Assembly (NCBI GenBank): GCA_039720395.1
Contig: CM077826.1
Coordinates: forward strand, 26,802,430-26,866,429
DNA length: 64,000 bases
DNA from: Liquidambar formosana
Lineage: Eukaryota; Streptophyta; Magnoliopsida; Saxifragales; Altingiaceae
Direction: 5' to 3'
Part shown: one piece after another, positions 59,801-64,000 of the stretch
Numbering within the stretch: the stretch's first letter is position 1
Layout of the letters: the number at the start of each line of letters is the position of its first letter
Notes under the pieces: model-generated
What the model saw: the letters and a program-made list of their open reading frames with translations, nothing else
The model's database searches: none
What the model was told of the DNA's origin: nothing
Program-made: the position numbers and the translations under genes

Positions 59801-61626
59801 ATGGACGCAAATCAAGATATGGTTGCTTATCAAATTTAATGAAAAAAAAAAGAAGAAGAAGAAGAAGAAGACAAAGTGGTGATAGAAAAGTGGACTTCGG
59901 ATCATATTGGAATGCAAATGAAAATTTAAGGACACTTTATGAGGATTTAATCGAACAAAAATAGAATTGCAGTTGGACTAATACCTCAGATGAGGGTGGG
60001 TATATATATATATATATATATATATAGCTGTAGGCCATGGGTTTTTAGTGTCCTAAAGAAATTGTGGCCACCAATAGGTCATTTAAAAATGTTAGGCTGC
60101 CACGTTTTTCCTTTTTATTTTTTTTAAATATTATTATTTCAGGACTAAGATGAGAACAAGGGATCAATTGACCACATTCTTTGCCCTCTTTTATTATTTT
60201 CTTTTGGGAATGCTTCCTCCCTTTGACTTCTTTCCAATGTACCAAATTTGGTTGTTACTTGGTAAATTAACAGACTACTTCTGAATCCTCTACAACTTCT
60301 CTATCCTCAACAGTTAGGATTTTGATCATCCTTTACTAGCTGTATCTCACTGTTTTATTGAGGACAAAATCATGGCATATTTGAATGTTGTACCCTGAGA
60401 ACTACAGTCCATTATTTTACTAGGACATAATTTCTTGGGGAATAACATTACAAAAAATGAGACCACTTGTGGTTTCTAAACTGAGTGGAAAGTGGGTGAG
60501 GGTGCTAAACCATATAGCTATGGTCTTAAGTCTCAACTATTCACGCTACTAGGAATTTGATTTCTCAAGAGCTTGAAATTATTACAAATGAAACTTCCAT
60601 CAAAATATTAAGCCCTCAGTGATGATTTTCCTTAAAACTATATGGTTTTAAACCTTCTAGGTGACACTAGGTAATTGTGTCAGCAGTTGTTTATCCAAGT
60701 ATTAACACTCCTCGGCCATTATCTCAACAATGATTTTCCATTAAACTACTTGAATTTAAACCTTGGAGGTGACACTAGGTAATTATGTCAACTATTTGGA
60801 TTTACTCCTGATATATAAGCCAGTCACTTACATTTTTTCAGCAAACAGACAGACCAATCGATGTTTGTGATATTAGCACCCGAACATACATCAAATCAAT
60901 CCCAACCACCATACATGTTTTATATAAACACTCACCAAAGATACGCAGCTGGATTGTAAGAAGCTGGGTCCAATGGAATCAGCTCCTTTGGGGGATCAAG
61001 AAATGTGACTACATCTTGCTCATCCAAATACGCTTTCTTTCCACCAGGAATAATTTCGTAGGGTTTCTCATCCCAAGGCGATGCATTCACTCTCTGGCTT
61101 CCATCAATAGCTCGTATTGCTACACAATTACGGCCTATAAACCTCTGTCCGTACAATTCCCGACCTGCAGGGCAAATTTAACCACAAAATGACTACTGTT
61201 TGGTTAGAATTTCGAAAGTATTTTCTTGCTTTTAAGAGCTAAAAATCAATGCAATCGTCGCATTTAAAAGCAAGAAAGTACTTGGCCCAGTTCAGTGGAG
61301 GTGTTTGCTCAACGAGGTCCCATATAATGAAATATATTCGGGATTCAATATTTCGTTTGTAGTTGTTTTCCCACAGTTTCTCAGCAATCAAACGGAGCAA
61401 AAGGGACAGAAATTGAAACTGGGTGTAGAAAGATGGGACACGAAACAGTGTGGTTTTTTTTTTAATGAGTGATGTGCTCACCTTTGAAATTTGTTAACCC
61501 TGGACTTGGCCGTTGGAATGAGATGTTGATTTGGGAAGAAAAGAGTCTTGATGGGTACGCACTGGATGAGGGTCGAACCGGAGAGGTGCAGGTAATTGCC
61601 CTCATTTTCGAATGGGGAAGGGCCAT
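39865..61626 (-). CDS. Unknown plant protein with transit-peptide-like start, 8 exons
   Basis: The exons are 61626-61482, 61164-60936, 51759-51697, 51359-51223, 46831-46794, 46648-46603, 43057-42881 and 40040-39865. They join in frame to 1,011 bp, 336 residues plus stop. Intron phases are 1, 2, 2, 1, 0, 1, 1 and every intron has GT..AG ends. The N-terminus is rich in Ser, Arg and Pro with few acids (about residues 1-45), like a chloroplast transit peptide. The body has conserved-looking blocks: ELYGQRFIGRNCVAIRAIDG, FLDPPKELIPLDP, KKIEDIPEERRHRLL, LISRAWGVAGTRYEDP, YEFGDGLLDLHEYPHGFP and HLGPGVLVGQAWQEGK. I feel it matches a conserved plant family but cannot name it or give a function. No membrane segment is obvious. 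The gene spans 21.8 kb because its introns hold many transposons. Confidence 0.85.
40675..41130 (-). mobile_element. LINE 3'-end fragment with poly-A
   Basis: The minus-strand frames show a relic of the LINE C-terminus (weak WRERNRRIF-like block near 40930-40960). A TC-rich 3' tail follows with aatatttgcttttgttgctgatca and then an A-rich end (complement of 40678-40697). It is inside intron 7 of the unknown gene. Confidence 0.6.
41622..41666. repeat. (TC)n microsatellite
   Basis: A perfect CT run of about 45 bp. A complementary (GA)n run lies 260 bp away at 41925-41960, so the two could pair. Both are in intron 7 of the unknown gene. Confidence 0.95.
41925..41960. repeat. (GA)n microsatellite
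   Basis: A perfect GA run of about 36 bp, complementary to 41622-41666. Confidence 0.95.
42881..43057 (-). CDS. Unknown plastid-type gene, exon 7
   Basis: A 177-bp exon encoding VKYSGGSVLAGFANSFCPLY through CDLAYEFGDGLLDLHEYP to FPSP. The donor CCAG|GTGGGT is clear. The acceptor chosen is AAACAG| at 43058. An alternative AG 21 bases further in would drop seven residues and keep frame. Confidence 0.82.
43058..44700. other. Intron 6 of the unknown gene, proximal part
   Basis: No gene was seen. Around 43840-44180 there are many short repeats of aacacctcatgct / ggcaccttgtg / acatgca type with no clear unit length. Confidence 0.55.
44790..45945 (-). mobile_element. Non-autonomous LTR retrotransposon relic
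   Basis: The right LTR (45778-45945) is preceded on the plus strand by gctctgatacca, the complement of the tRNA-Met primer site TGGTATCAGAGC. The left LTR-like block (to 44955, ending ttcaaca) shares ctatgta.atcaaa, gacaaaaacat and atctataa.tttgta with it and is followed by a purine-tract complement (ctcccccagtcccccc). The interior of about 800 bp has no pol. The left start is not resolved. Confidence 0.6.
45391..45503. repeat. 113-bp fold-back element
   Basis: The arms 45394-45414 and 45479-45499 are perfect 21-bp inverted repeats. A second inner pair (tcacggccgttcgt against acgaacgacca.ga) nearly closes the hairpin. It is flanked by TA repeats on both sides and sits inside the LTR relic at 44790-45945. 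Confidence 0.8.
46603..46648 (-). CDS. Unknown plastid-type gene, exon 6 (46 bp)
   Basis: A short exon encoding AIFCGKDGKIYGRFI. The acceptor is TTTCTCAG| and the donor is ATTG|GTAACT. The intron before it is only 145 bp. Confidence 0.82.
46794..46831 (-). CDS. Unknown plastid-type gene, exon 5 (38 bp)
   Basis: A very short exon encoding GPMPIALFNSFKK. The acceptor is AAAACAG| and the donor is AAG|GTAAAT. It is in phase with exons 4 and 6. Confidence 0.8.
48072..48860. mobile_element. Candidate DNA transposon remnant
   Basis: The left end has gttattaaaggcgcaaggc and the right end has the complement of a tattaaaggcctta-like end, about 790 bp apart. The interior is AT-rich, non-coding and contains a GAAGAA-rich zone. 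I could not fix a target duplication. It lies in intron 4 of the unknown gene. Confidence 0.35.
48861..49830. other. Intron 4 of the unknown gene, middle part
   Basis: No gene was seen. It includes repeated cgatatatcaacgat words (49660-49760) related to those at 54395-55007. Confidence 0.5.
49831..50150 (+). mobile_element. TRIM element, plus strand
   Basis: A miniature LTR retrotransposon. LTR 1 is 49831-49943 (113 bp, starts tgttgggaagtccc, ends taaca). It is followed by a primer-site remnant tggtacaga. The internal domain of about 100 bp ends in the purine tract gtggggaag, and LTR 2 begins at 50046. There is no coding capacity, so it depends on proteins made by other elements. Confidence 0.8.
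50390..50688 (-). mobile_element. TRIM element, minus strand
   Basis: The 5' LTR on the minus strand is 50576-50688 (113 bp). Next to it is TGGTATCAGAGA (complement of 50564-50575), a near-perfect tRNA-Met primer site. The internal domain is about 100 bp, and the other LTR (50390-50474) is truncated. It lies in inverted orientation to the TRIM at 49831-50150, about 240 bp away. Confidence 0.8.
50689..51222. other. Intron 4 of the unknown gene, distal part
   Basis: Intron sequence without a recognisable feature, leading up to the exon 4 donor side at 51222. Confidence 0.55.
51223..51359 (-). CDS. Unknown plastid-type gene, exon 4
   Basis: A 137-bp exon encoding RLISRAWGVAGTRYEDP and then SHEFWNCRKSG. 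The acceptor is ATGCAG| and the donor is GGAG|GTAAAA. Confidence 0.86.
51697..51759 (-). CDS. Unknown plastid-type gene, exon 3
   Basis: A 63-bp exon encoding KKIEDIPEERRHRLLHLLEP. The acceptor is TTTTCAG| and the donor is CCTAG|GTTATT. The phase matches both neighbours. Confidence 0.85.
52213..53232 (-). mobile_element. Tandem TRIM array: alternating LTRs and internal domains
   Basis: On the plus strand the order is LTR 52213-52323, internal, LTR 52422-52614 (with an internal duplication), internal, LTR 52728-52829, internal, LTR 52937-53048, internal, LTR 53152-53232 (truncated). Each full LTR is about 102-112 bp, and each internal domain of about 98-113 bp begins beside a tRNA-Met primer-site complement (gataccatgt) and ends beside a purine-tract complement (aacactcccc). 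Single TRIM copies have two LTRs. This array fits unequal recombination between LTRs. It is in intron 2 of the unknown gene, in the gene's orientation, about 450 bp from exon 3. Confidence 0.85.
53645..53730 (+). mobile_element. Short SINE copy
   Basis: An A-box-like stretch (tagcttaaatggc, 53645-53657) and a B-box-like stretch (gggttcaactt, 53688-53698) are followed by ctccaatgta and an A-rich tail. It matches the order and words of the SINE at 188-315. Confidence 0.55.
53814..53888. repeat. Compound (CT)n(AC)n microsatellite
   Basis: A CT tract at 53814-53848 is followed by an AC tract at 53855-53888. Confidence 0.95.
54395..55007. mobile_element. Candidate DNA transposon rich in CGATAT words
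   Basis: The left end ggactaaaatatc and the complement of the right end (ggacttaaatatcgatattg) form a short inverted repeat 613 bp apart. The interior is full of gatatatc/cgatat words, including many small palindromes. No target duplication or coding region was established. Confidence 0.45.
55012..55290. repeat. Tandem repeat, about 110-bp unit
   Basis: The words ttggatcac.cgcata, aaggttttgctcta, ctaactaaatatt and aggtcca.ggggatcttgtgtcctta recur in order at about 55013 and 55125. A partial third copy begins near 55230. Confidence 0.8.
55900..57012 (-). pseudogene. Degenerate retrotransposon gag region
   Basis: On the minus strand a start-like MATFIPLIAFMQEIQKQILA runs into a Pro/Thr-rich stretch. 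Later frames give EAEFLDMCISSMDYKY and GITTFTRLVAALRQTYDS, which resemble plant Gypsy gag proteins. Several stops and frame changes intervene. It probably belongs with the primer site at 58435-58453. Confidence 0.5.
57015..58275 (-). mobile_element. LTR-like block inside a Gypsy relic
   Basis: The block carries a TATA box on the minus strand (CTATATAAGG, complement of 57314-57323). It separates the primer-site side of a Gypsy leader (58280-58453) from its gag-like remnant. Minus-strand ends may be TGTTATTT and ACTAACA, but no target duplication was matched. It may be a solo LTR of another family. Confidence 0.4.
58280..59200 (-). mobile_element. Gypsy-type 5' leader and LTR remnant
   Basis: The complement of 58435-58453 reads TTTGGTGACTCCATTGGGA, a primer site of the kind used by plant Gypsy elements. 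It abuts an LTR-like end (complement of tgttgatagg at 58454). The distal LTR limit is not resolved. It lies in intron 2 of the unknown gene. Confidence 0.5.
59200..60935. other. Intron 2 of the unknown gene, proximal part
   Basis: No gene was seen. It contains a (GAA)n run at about 59852-59870, a (TA)n run at 60001-60026, and a duplicated phrase (cttggaggtgacactaggtaatt type) near 60652-60680 and 60758-60790. Confidence 0.55.
60936..61164 (-). CDS. Unknown plastid-type gene, exon 2
   Basis: A 229-bp exon encoding GRELYGQRFIGRN through ASPWDEKPYEIIPGGKKAYL to NPAAYLW. The acceptor is CCCTGCAG| and the donor is TTTG|GTGAGT. The next intron is about 9.2 kb and includes the TRIM array. Confidence 0.88.
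61482..61626 (-). CDS. Unknown plastid-type gene, exon 1
   Basis: The start codon at 61624-61626 opens MALPHSKMRAITCTSPVRP, and the exon ends LTNFK plus one base before AAAG|GTGAGC. This frame is the one that continues into exon 2. The overlapping frame with a longer ORF does not join. Confidence 0.8.
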
Positions 61627-61730
61627 GGAAGCTGGAGGGAGTGGAGGTGGGGGGTACTACCTGAAATTGCACAAGGATATAACGGTACAATTGATTATTA
61701 CAAGCCTGTCAATCGGGCCGGGCGAACGTC

Positions 61731-61736
61731 GGCCCA
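61731..61736 (-). promoter_or_regulatory. TGGGCC element upstream of the unknown gene
   Basis: The minus strand has TGGGCC about 105 bp upstream of the start codon of the unknown plastid-type gene. This site II-like motif is common in plant housekeeping and organelle-related promoters. The role is inferred. Confidence 0.3.
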
Positions 61737-61859
61737 TCTGAGAACCAACCCAGGCTCAGCTCCGCCCGATTTATTAACACCACCCTCATGGTCTCATATC
61801 TAAAAGCGCAGCTTGGGGGGGTCCAATCAGAGCCCAACTCGAATTTTGATTGGGTTTGG

Positions 61860-62610
61860 GAGGAAAAGTTTAGAGCATGTTTGAGTATCTAATTCGAAAT
61901 TGAACAATTCAAGATATTTTACAAAGTATTGAAAATACAAATTCATTACCTTGAATTATAATATTTAAAAAAATTGGAGTCATCAATATAATTAAATGTT
62001 GTAAGATCAATTTGTAGGAGGACAATACTTGGCTACTTATAATGGAGGAGGAGTTCCTCCTCATTTAACTAACCTTTCACCATGTGCTCAAAAAAATAAA
62101 TAAATAAAATAAATGAAAAATGATTGTGGGAAATTGGGAATGCATCCTCGTGTTTATGTGATTATGAACACATATCAACGTATTCGTACCAATGTACCTA
62201 CGCGTCCATGTGATAAATGCGTGTCGATATGTTGTTTTCTATGTATCAACGTGTCTGAATCCATGTATTCATTTTATTTTATTTTATTTTTTTATTAACT
62301 ACTCTCTTTGTTCCTATTTCACTGTCACTTTTATAAAAAGAAAAAATACGCTTTTTTCTTCAAAAAAATACTTTTAAATGCTTTCACCACAATATAACTG
62401 TTTTAACATATAAACTTTACCCTGGAGTATACAAAACTTTGGAAAATCTAAAATACTCATGAGAAAGAGTACTTTAGCTAATCGAATGAAAAATGTCATT
62501 TACCTTTTATGAACATTTGAAATTAAATCTTTGTGAGTTTGATGTAAAATGATGAAAGATATACATACCACCATTAACGCCTTTTCTTTGGGGGAGGAGG
62601 TTGAATAACT
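61860..62610. other. Intergenic, upstream of the unknown gene
   Basis: AT-rich, with TTTTA repeats near 62270-62295 and no supported coding sequence. Confidence 0.55.
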
Positions 62611-63285
62611 GTGAGGGCACCGATTTTCACCACTCGCTCGCTTTTACCTGTATTTACCTGCTTTTGTTTCTGAAGGTGGTGCTAACCCCAGAGGATCAAC
62701 ATATAAATAAGAGTCACCACTACTTGGAAGGGTCCAGAACCAATTTTGTGGATCAGATAAAGGTTTAGAGTTAAGGTATATGTTGGGAAGGTGTTAGGAA
62801 CCCAAGAATGTCCAGTAACAAACCGCCCTCATTTTGTATTCATTGATCATATTTAATATTTTAATTTAATCTGAATCACCCATATATCATGCAATAATTA
62901 AAACACACACAAATGACATATTAATCAAATAAACAATAAATACAATTTATACAATTCTACTATCAAATATAAATTCATACCTCTTGCAAATGAAATTGGT
63001 TGGTGTTTAAACCGTCCCTCGGGTCCACTGTCAGTTTGGCAGCATCTCTTCCATTGATCCAAACAAGCTATTTCCCTTCCTTACAAGTCATCTCTCTTTT
63101 ATTTTCTCTCAATGGAACTTCTCCCTTTTTTAGTATTTTCCTTACAAGAACTCTCCTCCCTTAGTTTTTCTTTCTCTCTATCTTTTCTCAAAATCTTAGC
63201 ATTCCCTCTTGACCCTCTAATTTTTTGGTGTCCTTGAATTCTCCCAAGCTCTTGCTATTTATAGGGAAGAATCAAAGTGCAAACT

Positions 63286-63390
63286 TATTCACTTACCTAA
63301 TTTCCCCCACCATTCCCCACTTCTTTTATTTTTTCCATCCTACACATCTCCCATTTACCTAATTTCCCCACCATTCCTCACTTCTATCCT
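63286..63390. repeat. Direct duplication, about 70-bp spacing
   Basis: The phrase ttacctaatttcccc.accattcc.cacttct occurs twice, at about 63293 and 63354. Confidence 0.8.
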
Positions 63391-63529
63391 TTCTTAGAGT
63401 GGATTTCTCACTTAAAAAGAAAAGAAGTTATTAAAACAGTGAGGTTACCAGTCAATCTGACATCAGTTGACAGTCAACAGAAGTGAAGTTGATAGTCATT
63501 TTGAAGCAAAACAGCATCAGATTTTTATC

Positions 63530-63652
63530 ACTTAAGATAAATGGTGGATGAATTACTTGTGATAAATGGTGGATACACCACTTGGTAAATGGTGGATGAA
63601 TCACTTGAGATAAATGGTGGATACATCACTTGGTAAATGGGAGATGAATTTG
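63530..63652 (+). repeat. Short tandem repeat, about 30-bp subunits
   Basis: The unit cacttg.gataaatggtggat recurs four to five times with alternate endings gaat and acac/acat, giving a higher-order period of about 60 bp. It may lie in the putative LTR. Confidence 0.85.
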
Positions 63653-63677
63653 AAATTCCGATTTTACCAAGCCTACA

Positions 63678-64000
63678 ATACCTAGAAGGGAGGTTGAATA
63701 GGTATTACGTATAAATCTTACCCAAATTTGATTTCAAGTCAATTAATATCTTTTACCACAAATAAATCAGTCACACAGCAAGTATAAAAGCAATTAACAA
63801 TGGCACAAGAGATTTTTACGTGGAAAACCCTAGATGGGAAAAACCACGGGACCTCGTCCAGTTGAAGCAAATCCACTATGAAATAAACGAGTACAAGACA
63901 CACTTACAGATCACACAAGGACTCATGCAGTTGTCTCCACTCCCACAATCATACACGATCGATCTCCGTCGTCACGGCTTTGGTCGCAACCAACCTCTTT
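63678..64000. other. Repeat-like sequence at the window edge
   Basis: The stretch starting cctagaagggaggttgaatagg resembles sequences often found in plant LTR elements. It runs off the window, so no call on its type is possible. Confidence 0.35.

Larger units (their letters stand above)
62611..63677 (-). mobile_element. Putative Gypsy-type LTR
   Basis: On the minus strand it would run from TGTAGGCTTGG to GCCCTCACA, with a gtggtgactct-like motif near its 3' end (complement of 62710-62720) and ggaaggtgttaggaaccc words like those in the solo LTR at 3165-5528. The flanks are only loosely alike (ATAAC and ATACC), so the borders are uncertain. Confidence 0.45.

Noticed and set aside
61478..61690. 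Longer 70-residue frame at the start of the unknown gene
   Set aside because: Its frame does not join exon 2. The overlapping frame from the ATG at 61626 joins in phase and gives a transit-peptide-like start.

Overview
This is a window of plant nuclear DNA, most likely from a eudicot. It is AT-rich, carries split genes with GT..AG introns, and is dominated by plant transposable elements. I found no bacterial, organellar or CRISPR features and no canonical tRNA or rRNA gene. No species-level call is justified.

Two host genes can be rebuilt exon by exon, both on the minus strand and in tandem. The first (31027 down to 20710, 5 exons, about 315 residues) encodes the chloroplast glutamyl-tRNA reductase-binding protein (GluTRBP, also PGR7), which links the first committed enzyme of chlorophyll and heme synthesis to thylakoids. 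The second (61626 down to 39865, 8 exons, 336 residues) has a transit-peptide-like N-terminus and a phase-consistent open frame through very small exons of 63, 38 and 46 bp. I do not recognise its function. Both genes have introns swollen by transposons.

Layout. 0-3 kb: two SINEs and a fold-back MITE. 3.2-5.5 kb: a 2.36-kb solo LTR with a perfect 5-bp target duplication. 5.6-12.7 kb: a small fold-back MITE, then a Mutator-like element (MULE) with roughly 200-bp terminal inverted repeats that was split by a degenerate Ty1/Copia retrotransposon. 12.9-19.8 kb: tandem repeats and a second MULE with a GC-rich repeated interior. 19.8-31.0 kb: GluTRBP, with a Tourist MITE, nested palindromes, LINE debris and tandem duplications in its introns. 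31.3-38.7 kb: a cluster of roughly 400-bp MULE-type MITEs, a 5'-truncated LINE and a non-autonomous hAT element. 39.9-61.6 kb: the unknown plastid-type gene; its introns hold a LINE tail, an LTR relic, and a family of miniature LTR retrotransposons (TRIMs) as an inverted pair and as a tandem array of alternating LTRs and internal domains, plus relics of larger LTR elements. 62.6-64 kb: LTR-like sequence and short tandem repeats.

The most notable items are the intronic TRIM array and its inverted companion pair, the MITE family that brackets GluTRBP with perfect 9-10-bp target duplications, the Copia-in-MULE nest with both target duplications preserved, and the unrecognised micro-exon gene.
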